A stretch of DNA of 64,000 nt from Nematopogon swammerdamellus (taxonomy: Eukaryota; Arthropoda; Insecta; Lepidoptera; Adelidae), in assembly GCA_946902875.1 (NCBI GenBank), contig OX336340.1:24381566-24445565 (forward strand), read 5' to 3'. Below are positions 1 to 10,763 of this stretch, piece after piece; positions within the stretch are counted from its first letter, which is position 1, and each line of letters opens with the position of its first letter. The position numbers were made by a program, and so were the translations under genes. The notes under the pieces are model-generated. The model was not told the DNA's origin and ran no database searches. It saw only the letters and a list, made by a program, of their open reading frames with translations.

Positions 1-240
1 ATGCCTTTTCACCGCATGCCGGGCGAGTATCTAATCCTTCCTGAGAGGATCCCACATACTCACACACGGAACATAAAAAAAATGTAGAAGTAGCGCGATT
101 ACTTGTTGTGCGTACCTCAAGTAAGCGGAACTCCGCACACTTGATCTCCGTGAGTATCATTCGCCTGTCGTTAATGTCACGGAAACTATCAAGCTCAAAA
201 AACATTAATACCTTAGTGTGCTATACATACATACATAATT

Positions 241-352
241 TTTTTTTATGGAAACAGTCGGTTGTCTACATTACCTACTACATCCGTGATGACAGCCCAT
301 AACACCGGGTGAACTTGGTGCCACGTCAGTGCTTGCCTTCGGTCGTGCACGT
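241..352 (-). repeat. SINE family B fragment
   Basis: The reverse complement reads as the 3' part of family B: the GCACTGAC block, the CCCGGTGTTATGGGCTG block, then a T run as the A-rich tail. It lacks the head. Family B has more than a dozen copies in this window. Confidence 0.8.
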
Positions 353-404
353 CATGCATACATGCCACACATACATACATACCACACATACATACATACA
401 CACC

Positions 405-680
405 GTACTTTATTTCGGAGCGCGGAACAATTCGGTTTGTATGAGAGCCACATCTTAGCCTATCCTGTGTCTCGTATACTTAAAGGTGCTTGTACAAAGT
501 TTCATCGAATTCGGATGATCGGTTTAAAAGTTATGGAGGAACAAACATACAGAAAAGATTTCTAAAAATCGTCAATTTAGTTTTAGTATCATACATAGAG
601 TCTACAAACGCAATATCTCATCTTAAAACAAAGTAACTTACTCCATGACCATTCCTTACAGATTTATTATTAGTATTGTT
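405..680 (+). repeat. Dispersed repeat, copy 1 (second copy at 17110-17450)
   Basis: The text from the GGAACAATT block through GAGAGCCACATCTTAGC, CATCGAATTCGGATGAT, TTATGGAGGAACA and AAAGATTTCTAAAAATC to TTATTATTAGTATTG is repeated almost base for base 16.7 kb downstream in the same orientation. It has no coding content. Class is unknown; it resembles the tail of the CGCGGCTTCGCTCGCG repeat that begins at 17041. Confidence 0.7.
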
Positions 681-1372
681 TAATTTCGTATTTGATATTT
701 TATATTGCATAATTTTTTGCGGGTGCGAGAGACAAGCAAACTTGTCTTGGTTAGTTAAGGTTAATAATTTCAGTGTTTGCATTATATTTTTATCATAAAT
801 AAAAATTAAATATGTTTTGTTCTTGTTCAAGGCGCCGAAGATGCTTGCCTTGAACAAGCGCACTTGTATTAAGAATTATTCGGTTTACATTTCGATAAAA
901 TATTTTATTTTGCATTTACGTTCATGACTAATCTTCATACTAATAAGTCATTGCGCTACTTCCTCTCGCTTTTATGTTCTGTGCACATACCATTGAGACC
1001 GGTGGTGGTGGCGAGGTAAACACGCGGCATTATTATTCCTCGCGGAAACATCACATAATCCCCGATGCAACGCGGCGGGGTGGGACGGCGCGGAGAGGGG
1101 GCGGGGGTTGAAAGGTCCGGAATTAGACGCCCTCGTAATCCGGAACAAATCTCAATGAAGAGCTCGCCCCGCTCAAATGCGCGGCCTCCCGCCCAGGAGA
1201 GCTATCACGTAAAATTAGGGCGCGATTGGAAAAATATAAAACACTGCGACCGATTTCTGTCTAAATATCACAAACATTATCACATTGAAGCGTACGTCTT
1301 CAAAGACGTGAAATTTGTCAAGTTTAATAATGAAAACTTATGAGAAAAACTGTTGAACCGACATATCAAGTA
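681..1372. other. No recognisable feature
   Basis: The left part is AT-rich. 1030-1210 is GC-rich with a 92-codon frame that has no family resemblance and overlaps a minus-strand frame; I do not support either as coding. Confidence 0.5.
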
Positions 1373-1640
1373 CGTTCCACGTAAAACTGTAGGTCCCTTC
1401 CCTTCTAACCTTACTAGGTGGTAAGGTTTATCCCGCCCGGGTTGGTACCACCGCCGAATGAAACGTCGGTCGAATCGGCTATCTAAATAGTTCGTGTTTA
1501 CCGTCCAGGTCAGTGTAGCCGACATGAAATGAAGGGAAGCACTGACATGGCACCTAGTTCACCCGGTGCTATAGGCTGACATCACGGATGTTGTAGGTGA
1601 TGTAGCCAACCGTGCCAGTTTCCATAAAAAAAAAAGATAT
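1373..1640 (+). repeat. SINE family B, near-complete body with A tail
   Basis: It begins with the CGTTCCACGTAAAACTGTAGGTCCC lead also seen in the 5S-headed copy at 43545, passes through CCGCCCGGGTTGGTACCACC, and ends CAGTTTCCAT followed by about ten A. The 5S-like head is missing, as expected for 5' truncation during retrotransposition. Confidence 0.85.
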
Positions 1641-2522
1641 TCCTTCGTATCGATTTCAGCAACAGACAGGAAACGGTAGCAATGTGAAGTTTTAACATGT
1701 TTGTTTTCGTGATCCAGTATAGCGCCTCGATTTATGAAATTGTGACATTTGTCTGTAGTTTCGCAGATATGAGAGATACGCGGATTTCGAAATGTGCGTC
1801 TGCCGGAAGGCTTCAAAGTGCAATTTGAATTCCCAAAATCGTTCGCTACCTTTTTGAGATTTTCCAAAATTTGCCAAAAATTCAAAATTTTTTCGCCGAC
1901 TTAGATCGGGAATTTCCCAATAACTTTTTTTTGAGCTCGCTATTCAAAAAACGGAACAAAAATTTAATCTCGGGACTGAATTAAGCTACAGTTCGAGCCA
2001 TCTTAGGAGGCGGGCGGAAAACTGTAGGCGGTAGCGGATCCCTTATGCGCGAGGTCAGTCTGCGCTCCGTTCACTTTATCGTCAGTACGATAAAGAATGA
2101 ATTTATATTAACAAATTTGTCAAATTTTATCGTGTGCTTTATTTCTAAATTACATTTTCAATGCCTTTGATAGTTGCGCGTAGTGTGAGATCTGTTGATT
2201 TTTCCAGTTGCGCGCTCGCGTTTTACGTAATATCCCTGCAGAGTGCGCGGACGCCCCCGCCGCCGCCACCGCCCGTAACACCGTGAGACTGGGATTAAAT
2301 CTTCTCTGTCAGTCTGACCGCGCGCAGGAGGTCGCCGGAATAATTCTTACATCATTGCGGAACCTTGATCGACCATGCATAACCGCAGATCAATTTCCGT
2401 TCGCTTTTATTTTTATTATAAAATGGTAAAGTTTATTGAGATCTACTTTAGCGCCATCTTTAGCCAGTTTGTAAAGCACCGGATATATAATGTGGGATCT
2501 CCGGTACCGATATTTTACTTTA
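1641..2522. other. No recognisable feature
   Basis: Mixed AT-rich and GC-rich DNA. Short frames on both strands show no family match. I see no repeat shared with the rest of the window. Confidence 0.4.
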
Positions 2523-2674
2523 GATATATTTATATATTTAACAATTTTTTTATGTTGTTTTTATAATATGTGTTATAATTTTATTTAGCCTACTTGTTTA
2601 TTATATCTATATATATTTATATATTTAACAATTTTTTTATGTTGTTTTTATAATATGTGTTATAATTTTATTTA
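2523..2674. repeat. AT-rich direct repeat, two units
   Basis: A unit of about 68 bp (TATATTTATATATTTAAC, AATTTTTTTATGTTG, TAATATGTGTTATAATT) occurs at about 2523-2590 and again at 2606-2674, 83 bp apart. It is followed by an A/T-rich tract and a C/T-rich tract. Confidence 0.75.
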
Positions 2675-2947
2675 GCTACTTTACTGTTTTTTAAGTTTAC
2701 TATATATTAATTATGTGTTTATTTAAAATAAATAAATAAAAATCCATTCCCTATTACCTATCACTTCTCTCCCTTCCCTTATCAATCCCTATCCATTCCC
2801 CTCCCCTATCCTCTAAAATGAGGAATTGTACCACCGCCTCCACGGCAGCCGCGCCGCCGCCGTACTGAAAGATCGTCGAAAAGGCGAATTCAACTAGAGA
2901 GTTTCGACTCGACTCGAGATTTTTAAAATCCAGTAATTATTTTATTA

Positions 2948-3268
2948 AGGCTCCCCCACACCGGTGCGTTGTTATCGGTCGATATTATAGCAATTGCGAT
3001 ATTACGTTAATGCGTTACGCGTTCTTTCCACACCGCTGCGTTTTTATCGTACTACTGCGCGTGCAAGATCGTACGCGTCTTGATACAAAATGTACTAAGA
3101 ACAAATATCGCAATAACGCAATAACGCTGCGTTCCGTCGATATTTTCGCAGCAGTGTGTAAGATCGCATGCGTCCACATACAATATGCACTTACTGAAAA
3201 CATATATCACAATAACGCATTGCGATAATATCGACCGTTATATATAACGCACCTATGTGTGGGAGCCT
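2948..3268. mobile_element. MITE with AGGCTCCC terminal repeats and TTA duplication (Harbinger-like)
   Basis: The ends are AGGCTCCCCCACACCGGTGC and the inverse GGTGCGTTATATATAACG...AGGCT arm, and TTA flanks both ends (2945-2947, 3269-3271). A 3-bp TWA duplication and G-rich termini point to the PIF/Harbinger superfamily. The interior is full of ATCGCAATAACGC-like words in both orientations and codes for nothing. Confidence 0.65.
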
Positions 3269-3551
3269 TTATCATTCATAGTATGCTCGAAAATGCATCT
3301 TACTGCATTTTTATTTTTTCAAGACTCCTTATCTTACTCCATTCAATTTCCTTAACGACGACCTCGAGGCTTTTGCGTGTTTTAGCTCAATGCAAGTAAC
3401 TGAGGCAAGGTTCATTAATTCGCCGTTTATGCAATTTGAGAACAAACCTCGGAACAAACCCCACATTTAGTGAACAGAGTGAATGAAAGAGTTTGTACAT
3501 TCGTGTTTCTTTATAATCAAATAGAATGAAATCATTTACATATTTATAACT

Positions 3552-3800
3552 AGATGTTACCCGTTGCTTCGATCGCGTGAAATTCGTATTTCAAAAGAAG
3601 AAAGTAAGAAACTATGGAAGAGGCCGAAGGCCGAGCTGTGTTCTGTAAGACGATAAACGTTCTTAAAGAAAGTAAGTAACTAAAGACAAGGCCGAAGTTC
3701 GAAGAAACGAGCGTTCGTGTAAACAATATTCTTTCTCAATAAATGTAAGTAACTAGGGGTGAGGCCGAAGGCCGAGCTGCGTTCGGGTAAACCATAAACC
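3552..3800 (+). repeat. CGCG-type repeat with GGCCGAAGGCC minisatellite
   Basis: It starts with a degraded CCGTTGCTTCGATCGCGTGAA, a form of the window's recurrent CCCGCGGCTTCGCTCGCG motif, and then has three degenerate units of GAGGCCGAAGGCCGAGCTGCG spaced 60-75 bp. The same units recur at 5641-5820 and, inverted, at 6405-6777. Confidence 0.7.
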
Positions 3801-4734
3801 TTGGGCGATATTTTTTTTACATTATTTTACAGAATCTAATGCGATCCGACACTGTGCCCACGATCCCTTCGCAAGGATCGATTGTTGGTATAATTTTTTT
3901 GTTTGTTTCAATAATAATTAGACTTGTTTTAGCGAATTATGTTGCCACTCGATAAAACCTCTTCCTGTTCACCTTCAACCGAATCCACAATTCTAGTGCA
4001 TTCCTGCTGTTCGTAAATTATCGATCTTTTTATATTAGATTTGCTTTTTGTTTCTCAAATAAAATTCACTCATTTAATCATTAAAAGACAAATTTATTAA
4101 CTTCATGTCGTTAATGTCCGCTCAGACGCCCTCCCGCGACTTCTGATTACAACTTATTATTATACAAAACGGTTAACTTTCCCCAAATCAACTTCCAATG
4201 TCAACAACTGCCAAACCTTGTACTTACAGCGCGACGTCTTACCTAGCAAGTACCTAGGTGTTTATCCCTCCCTCGAGTCTTTAAACCATAGACATAGAAT
4301 ATTCCTCCTCTTTGTAGACTGCCCATAAAGTACGGAAGGGAATTTGGGTGAATCTACTTTTTCTTGTAATATAAAAACCAGCTGCACAGTCAAATAAAAA
4401 AATGTTTATTGCAATTTAATACTTAGTTGAAAATAAATAAGTATAAACTTAGGTTTATAGGCAATTGAAAAAAAAGTTGTGAACCATTTAAAATAAAAAA
4501 TTAACCAAATTTTTAGGGGTGACCCAGGGGACAATTTTGTCCCCAGTTTTGTATGGAAAAAAGGGGTAACCAATATTTAAAAAAATTACTCAAAATTATT
4601 TGTGCAGCTTCTTTCTTATTGATCAATTACTTCTCTGAGAGTTGCTGTAACTATTAAAATAAGGTGAATTTATCAAGATTCTTTTTTCAGACAGATACCA
4701 AAAACAAGAAAAAGTTTATGCAACCTTATATCGC
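3801..4734. other. Unassigned AT-rich DNA
   Basis: No coding or repeat signal could be tied to other places in the window. Confidence 0.4.
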
Positions 4735-4945
4735 AACAGACTATTCTTATGATGTTGGATGGAACATAGGGAGCCATTCCGGGAATATCGCTACGTGATA
4801 TGGTGCGTAACGAGGTAATGCGCCGACGTACCAAAGTAGTCGATTTCGGACACCCGGTGGCTAAGCTCAAGTGGCAGCGGGCTAGGCACGTCAGGCAAAG
4901 AGACGACGACTGTTTGAGTAACCGTGTCCTACACCCTTAATATTT
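4735..4945 (+). pseudogene. RTE-type LINE 3' fragment, copy 1 (broken)
   Basis: The translation contains [20 protein letters not shown] then HPVAKLKWQRARHV and DDDCLSNRVLH. This is the C-terminal tail of a lepidopteran RTE-type non-LTR retrotransposon protein, better preserved at 54990-55436 and 63255-63597. This copy stops early and lacks the GKRSVGRPP block, so it cannot make a working protein. Confidence 0.75.
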
Positions 4946-5640
4946 AATCTATACATATAATAAAATCGTAGAGGTAAGAAAGTCTGTACATTGAATGTAT
5001 TCGGAAAAAAACTAACCAGGGTGGCTTAAAATGAGATACTGAACATGTTAGAACAGTTTTTAAAATTTTTGTTTGTTTGTTTGTTTGTTTGTTTGTCTGT
5101 ACGCGCATCACGCAAAAACCACTGAACGGAATTAGACGAAACTTTGTATAGTGGCAGTTTATATGCCGGGTTAACATAATACGTAAAAAAAAATAACAAA
5201 AATAAAAAAAAATTACAATTATAAACATTATTGCGCGTTTAAAATCACGTAGTCCAAAGTACATAATTATATCTTGAGAACTGGCAGCAAATACAATTTG
5301 AATAAAATATTCATTCGAAATTTAAAAATAAGTAGATACAACGAAAATGACCGTTCTTCTTTTTTATAACTTGAACACAATAGTCTATACATATCTATTC
5401 TTTCTATACATATCATAAAATCGTAAATGCAAAAATGTATATCCCGGATGAACATAATAATTAAAAAATATAATAAAAATCACGTAATCCAAAGTAAAGG
5501 TAAAAAACAATTTTAAATGTCATGTTGACAACGGAGAACTGTCATCTCGACGTGAGCTGGCCGGTGACAAATTGTTTGATAAATAAAAATAATAATTGAA
5601 AGTCGAAGTTATGTCGCTGTCATTGGTGCAATAAAATTTA
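4946..5640. repeat. Probable dispersed repeat with (GTTT)n and duplicated block
   Basis: A (TTTG)n tract at 5068-5096 leads into CTGTACGCGCATCACGC. The phrase AATCACGTAGTCCAAAGTA (5243) recurs with one change at 5487, and CATAAAATCGTA-type phrases recur at 4960 and 5413, so the block looks like two diverged copies of one element. Class is unknown. Confidence 0.45.
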
Positions 5641-5820
5641 TATATCTGTTGCCCGGGGCTTCGCTCGCGTGAAATTCGTATTTAAAAAAAATAAAGTAAG
5701 TAACTAAAGGCGGGCCCGAAGGCGGATCTGCGCTCACGTAAACAATATTCTTTCTCGATGAAAGTAACTAAGGGCGAGGCCGAAGGCCGAGCTGCGTTCA
5801 GGAAGAAGCTAAACCATCTC
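5641..5820 (+). repeat. Left inverted minisatellite arm
   Basis: GCCCGGGGCTTCGCTCGCGT, AAATTCGTATTT, then GGCCGAAGGCCGAGCTGCG units. The right arm at 6405-6777 is the inverted version with four clearer units. Confidence 0.75.
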
Positions 5821-5895
5821 GAATAAAGTTAATTAATATTAAGATTGAGTTAATTTAATTTAAATTATATTATAAAGTCCACGCTTCTAACGGCA

Positions 5896-6335
5896 AATAT
5901 ACCGTGCATCCTAGAACCTCGCGGTTATTCCCGGCTGGATGGCAAGAGGCCCGATGCTATTACCTTAGTGCCATGGACTAAGGGTAGTTCTTTGATGTGG
6001 GACGCCACTTTTGTTCTCACATTGGCTCCAAGTCACGTTAGGACATCTTCAAGAGCGTCTGGCGCGGCCGAGGCTGGGGCGGAGAGCCTCAAACGCAGCA
6101 AATATAGAAATATAATTCAAGATTTCGAATTTGTTGCGTTTGCGGTTGAAACCGTCCGTGGAGCAGTGAAGCCAAAAGAGGCTTGAGCTGGTTGACGCAA
6201 CTGGTGTCCCGCCATCAAGGGCTTATGTACTTCATTCAAAGGGTAAGCCTTGCCATCCAGCGGGGTAATGCCGCAAGTGCTCTAAGAACATTTGAAAATG
6301 CCCGTTTTGATAGTTATTTTAATGTTTGTTAGGTA
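5896..6335 (+). pseudogene. Retroelement C-terminal domain remnant (WDAT / IQRGNAAS family)
   Basis: The frame reads RPDAITLVPWTKGSSLMWDA, then LAPSHVRTSSRASGAA, then KRSKYRNIIQDFEFVAFAVE. After a frameshift near 6165 it continues as [17 protein letters not shown]. This domain is familiar from the C-terminus of reverse-transcriptase-like proteins scattered through invertebrate genomes, but I cannot name the superfamily. The copy is broken by the frameshift and has no RT domain upstream. Short C-terminal tails of the same family occur at 16565-16670 and 27683-27792 on the minus strand. Confidence 0.7.
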
Positions 6336-6404
6336 GGTTTAATTCTTTAGTTATTAATATTAATTTTTTATTTTTATGAAATAAATAGATTGAGTAAACG
6401 ATAT

Positions 6405-6777
6405 TATATTCTATCGAAGAAAGGAAGTCTTTAAGGGCGAGGCCCGAAGGCGGAAGAGGGTTTTTTGGTTTACCTGAACGCAGCTCGGCCTTCGGCCTCG
6501 CACTTAGTTCCTTCCTTTCTTCCAGAAGGTTTATCGTCTTCCTGAACGCAGCTCGGCCTTCGGCCTCGCCCTTACTTACTTCCTTTATTTGAGAAAGGTT
6601 TATCGTTTACCTGAAAGCAGCTCGGCCTTCGGCCTCGCCCTTAGTTAGTTACTTTCTTTAAGAAGGTTTATCGATTACCTGAACGCAGCTCGGCCTACGG
6701 CCTCGCCCTTAGTTACTTACATTCTTCTTTGGAATACGAATTTCACGCGAGCGGAGCCGCGGGCTCAGCTAGTTTAA
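6405..6777 (-). repeat. Right inverted minisatellite arm, four units of about 68 bp
   Basis: AGCTCGGCC begins at 6482, 6550, 6619 and 6687, giving periods of 68-69 bp. Each unit carries the near-palindrome CTCGGCCTTCGGCCTCG plus TTTATCG and CCTGAACGC. It ends with the inverted CGCGAGCGGAGCCGCGGGC and CTAGT terminus. Confidence 0.85.
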
Positions 6778-7806
6778 ACTATTATTCTTCTAGAAATCTG
6801 CAATACCTCCGCTCCGTGAAATTTTTCTACAAAAACCTCAATTGCATGGGATTTGACTGTGTATCGCAAATTGCACATGTATACGCAGTTCACGCACACC
6901 AACACAATAGATTTTCATCTCATATGACAGTTTGTCACCAATCTATGTATACATACTAGATCTATGCTTCAAACCGTTCACACAAAAAGACGAACTCGAG
7001 CTTCGCGCAATTTCAAAAATTAATTCACTAAGATCCAAAAGACATTTCGTTCGCGCTCCACCCCCCCCCCCCCCCCCCCCTGCCCCCCACCCGGGCACAG
7101 CTGCTTATCGAAATCGAATTGTTTCTGCACAAGTCGAACTTTAATCTAATAAAACGTAAGCGCCGCCGCCGACTCCGCGGCGGAAATTCAAATGCGTCCA
7201 ATCAATCCCGAGCCGCTTCATAATGCTTCATTAAAAATTCAACTCGATCGCTACAATTACTTTATAAATATTTAAATGTCAATCTTTGTGTAAACACAAG
7301 ATGGAAGTCGCTCGCAAATTAAAATTTCGTAATCCTCTGTCGGGCGGAGGGATGCTCGTGCCCGGTTTCCGCTTTCTGAATATTCAAGCGGCGGATGTGC
7401 GGCGGCCGGGGCGGGGCGGAGGCTGCGGCGCGCGGTCGCGATTACTCCATAATCTGATACCTTACTACCTTAAATCGCGCGTCCGCTTACAAATTTCTAT
7501 TCGGGCGTGGTCTTGTTTGTGTATTTGTGATTGTAGGTAGGTATGTACTATCGAGGTTCGTTCTAGAAGCCTATCTGTCACAGGAGTAAATTCCGTACAG
7601 AGTCCAAGCTTTATACAACTGCGCCGCGAAAGGTACCACTAACACTACTCACTCATGGCGCAGCGGCGGTCGCGCTGAGTGGCGTGACATCTCACCGATG
7701 CGTTTACGTACTCGCCACGTGTGGGCAAAACCAGTTTAGCCTGAGGTGACACTCACCGAGATCTTCGGCCGGAATTCCCCGACCGGAGCTGAATAGTATG
7801 CATCTC
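6778..7806. other. Unassigned; C-run and GC-rich segment
   Basis: Contains a 20-bp C run (7061-7080) and GC-rich DNA at 7320-7440 and 7620-7800. The short frames here show no family resemblance. Confidence 0.4.
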
Positions 7807-7990
7807 TGTGCGCGGTGACACGCTTGTGCCGTTTCACGTCGCATACAATTTATGTGCGCGGTGACACGCTTGTGCCGTTTCACATCGCATACAATTTATG
7901 TGCGCGGTGACACGCTTGTGCCGTTTCACGTCCCATACAATTTATGTGCGCGGTGACACGCTTGGGCCGTTTCACGTCCCATACAAATTA
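7807..7990 (+). repeat. 46-bp tandem repeat, four units
   Basis: TGTGCGCGGTGACACGCTTG recurs at 7807, 7853, 7899 and 7945, each followed by the TGCCGTTTCACGT..CATACAA block. Units are nearly identical, so the array is young. The next hAT-like element starts 50 bp further on. Confidence 0.9.
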
Positions 7991-8039
7991 CCGCCGGCCG
8001 GAAAATCGGCCGGAAATTCCGTTGAATGTGTCTTTAGGG

Positions 8040-8693
8040 CAGTGATTCGCAAACTGGGTGCCGCGGCACCCCGGGGTGCCGCGAACCTACGCCAGGGGTG
8101 CCGCGAAAAAGTGGACATTATTTGACCGAGCGAGCGCGAAGCGCGAGCGAAGCGTCTCCGTTTCAGCTTGGGCAAAAATGCGTACGTATGTCCGGATGTC
8201 CGGCTGTTTCTCAACAAGTTTTTGGTAAGTTTTCAAAATCGCTGAGCCATGGGGGTCGAGGTGCGCCGGTGAACATTTATTCAGTTAACAAAAACAGATA
8301 TACAAAAACACAAAAGATATACAAAAGCTATACAAAAACAGACTCGCGAGGTCTACAGCTCACAGAGCCACTCACTAGTAGTAAATAATTAAATTCAAAA
8401 TAAGTATAAAAGTAATGTACCTACCTACATACTTAATCGAAATAATAATGAAACATTTACATTTCGATGCGTAACTTTTACGCATCGCAAAATTGTGTTT
8501 TTTATTCCTTTCGAAAATATTACTTGATTTACATATTTGCATGCTTAGTTTATCACAGTTCAGATATAATGCCTATGAAAGACACCAACCGAATATTGGA
8601 GCGGTGTCACAGATTACTTAATAGTGCGGTGTGCCGCACAATTTCTTGAACGGGTTAAGGGCGCCGTCAGCTAAAAAAGTTTGAGAACCACTG
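8040..8693. mobile_element. hAT-like non-autonomous element
   Basis: The termini are CAGTGATTCGCAAACT and, inverted, CAGTGGTTCTCAAACTTTTT. The 8-bp sequence CTTTAGGG flanks both ends (8032-8039 and 8694-8701). An 8-bp duplication and CAGTG...CACTG ends are diagnostic of hAT; the CAGTGGTTCTCAAACT end is typical of Charlie-type hATs. The interior (654 bp in total) has no transposase. Confidence 0.88.
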
Positions 8694-8995
8694 CTTTAGG
8701 GCTTGCGTCGCCCGCCGCCGCGCCGCGCCGTCTCGACCAATGGACAATCTAATGAAGCTTTTACACGTATCCCAACGCTGGACGCGAGGCTACCTATGTC
8801 TTCTCAGTTCCGAAAGTGCGCCTTTAATGCTGCTTCTCTGTTTCTCAGGCTAACGTTGGTCCATTGGCCAACGTCTACAAGGGCCTCTCTCAGTTTCCTC
8901 GAACGAAATAGCCGGCTCTCATACTAACGTAATCAAATGGTCACGTCCTTCTCAACAATTTGGCATAAGGCTGTCACGTACACGGCACCTACGCC

Positions 8996-9125
8996 TGCAT
9001 GGGTGGCTTTGCTGAGGGACCAAAAGTGCAGTCGGCAGAGCCAAATTCACCTCACCTCGCGAAACCACGCTCAGTGAGGCGCCATGCCAGCAGATTTGAT
9101 ACATTTGCGGTACCCAGGTTAAAGG
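8996..9125 (+). repeat. Dispersed repeat with GAAACCACGCTCAGTGAGGC
   Basis: The block GGTGGCTTTGCTGAGGGACC through GCGAAACCACGCTCAGTGAG is repeated at 10438-10545 in the same orientation. Its start resembles the end of SINE family C (GAGGGACCAAAGCACA, 41505). Class uncertain. Confidence 0.65.
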
Positions 9126-9389
9126 ATTCGGTAAACACACTCGCCGGAAGGAAGACAGTTCCAAACACACAGTGTACCTACCGCGGCGCGGTTGCACGAA
9201 GCTTGGACTCTGTACAGTATTTACTCCCTCCGGTACCTCTTTTCTCTTCTCGTAAATATCTGAGGTACATCTCGGATGCAGCTTAATTCAAAGTCCCCGC
9301 CCTGCGAGAGTAATTAATCTTTGTCATTTAGTTCAGTAATCTTGTTAGTCGAGTCGCCGCCGTGCAGCATCTTTTTGCTTACCCACCTT

Positions 9390-9500
9390 TTTAGGGTTCC
9401 GTAGGCAGCTACGTTAGCGGGGACTCTTATAAGATCGGTCATTTGTCTGTTCGTCCTTCTGTATGTTTGTCTGTCACAGTCTGTATCTCCTAGTCGGTTT
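9390..9500 (+). repeat. GGTTCCGT repeat (family D), 5' fragment
   Basis: It begins TTTTTAGGGTTCCGTA, has the GTCTGTCT-type tract, then TGTATCTCCTAGTCGG. Only the first hundred bases match the longer copies at 25328 and 48689. Confidence 0.6.
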
Positions 9501-9730
9501 GAGCTATCTTCTTGAAACTTGAAATGTTTATAAATAACAATGTCAGAGGTCCTGAACTTTAATTCATGGGCCGCGAAAACTAAGATGAGAATAGAAATAT
9601 TTTTTTTAACAGGTCGAGTAGTACATCTATAAAAAGGTCTTTCAAATCATAGATTACCTACTAGAATTTTTGAAACAAAACAACTTTTTTTTTAACCCCC
9701 GACGAAAAAAACGGAGGGGTGTTATAAGTT

Positions 9731-9736
<6 letters not shown>

Positions 9737-9772
<36 letters not shown>
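9737..9772. repeat. (GT)n microsatellite
   Basis: About 18 GT repeats within a repeat that begins CCCCCGACGAAAAAAACGG and continues with GGATGGACCGATTTGGATGC (second copy near 24090). Confidence 0.95.
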
Positions 9773-9773
<1 letters not shown>

Positions 9774-9970
9774 TGTCTGTGGCATCGTAGCTCCCAAACG
9801 GATGGACCGATTTGGATGCGGTTTTTTTTATTAGGAAGCTTATTTAATCGGGATGGTTCTTAGCTATGTTTGTAATCAAGTAATCAAGTAATTAAGTAAT
9901 AAAAAAAGTTATTATCTTAAAAAGTGAACCGATTTTTATGCGGTTTCTTTTAAAAAGCTTGAAATAAAAG

Positions 9971-10222
9971 TTAAATTACAAATTTAAAAAACCCCCGACC
10001 CTTAAAAACCCCGACCCTTAAAAAGCCAAAAATAATTTCCGTTTACTTACTTAAAGGAGTCGGGGGACCGCTAAGTAAATAAAATATAAAAACTCAGAAC
10101 TGCGCGGGAATTTACTTAGCGGTCTCCCGACTCCTTTAAGTAAGTAAACGGAAATTATTTTTGGCTTTTTAAGGGTCGGGGTTTTTAAGGGTCGGGGGTT
10201 TTTTAAATTTGTAATTTAATAT
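9971..10222. repeat. Long foldback (inverted repeat), arms about 105 bp
   Basis: The left arm has TTAAATTACAAATTTAAAAA, CCCCCGACCCTTAAAAA, AATAATTTCCGTTTACTTAC and AAAGGAGTCGGG. The right arm is its near-perfect inverse. The loop of about 40 bp holds AAAACTCAGAACTGCGCGGG. A second, single-arm copy with the same loop lies at 24285-24440, so this is an element family rather than a chance hairpin. Confidence 0.85.
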
Positions 10223-10230
10223 TTACATAC

Positions 10231-10420
10231 ATACCACACGCTGTATCCCTACAATCGGGCTAAGAAGAATAATGGGCGTTGTGCTGCAGGTACTCTTGTA
10301 AATTACAGCACACAACACCGACCACCACTTTTAGCAATGCATTAGAACAAGATAACTATCAAGCAGAATGCAAGGCACGAAGCCTCACCTGCTGCATCAC
10401 TCGGTGGCAGGGCGGTTTTT
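10231..10420 (+). repeat. SINE-like family A, fragment
   Basis: CATACCACACGCTGTATCCC, GGTACTCTTGTAAATTACAG and CACCTGCTGCATCACTCGGT mark family A. It is interrupted at a T run near 10420 and resumes at about 10585. Confidence 0.75.
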
Positions 10421-10437
10421 TTTTTGTATGTAAGAAT

Positions 10438-10545
10438 GGTGGCTGTGTCGAGGGACCAATGGTACAGTCGACAGAGCCAAAAACCCCTCTCCTCGCGAAA
10501 CCACGCTCAGTGAGGCACCATGCGAGCAGATTTGCAGACTGTTGC
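10438..10545 (+). repeat. Dispersed repeat, second copy of 8996-9125
   Basis: Shares GAGGGACCAA, CAGAGCCAAA and GCGAAACCACGCTCAGTGAG with the first copy. Confidence 0.65.
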
Positions 10546-10584
10546 TAGGCTGTCTAGCCCGTTGATACGACGTTTAACAACAAC

Positions 10585-10750
10585 AACCACGGATAGCCAA
10601 CGTCTCACCTTACCAAGATGAGAGGTTGGCTATCCTGTCGCCCTTTATCACGGCACCTTGTCCTTATCCCTTAGTAGCCTTTTACGACATACACGGGGAG
10701 AAATGCAGTAGGGCTATTCTTTTTGTGTACCGGCCCCACACGGTACATTT
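10585..10750 (-). repeat. Shared SINE head (family A side)
   Basis: Reads in plus orientation as ...GTCGCCCTTTATCACGGC, CTTTTACGACATACACGGGG and CGGCCCCACACGGTAC, which is the inverse of the GTGTGGGGCCGGTACTT head. Confidence 0.75.
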
Positions 10751-10763
10751 TAATATATATATA

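Noticed and set aside
7807..7990. CRISPR-like regular repeat
   Set aside because: The units are contiguous 46-bp tandems with no spacers, and the genome is eukaryotic.
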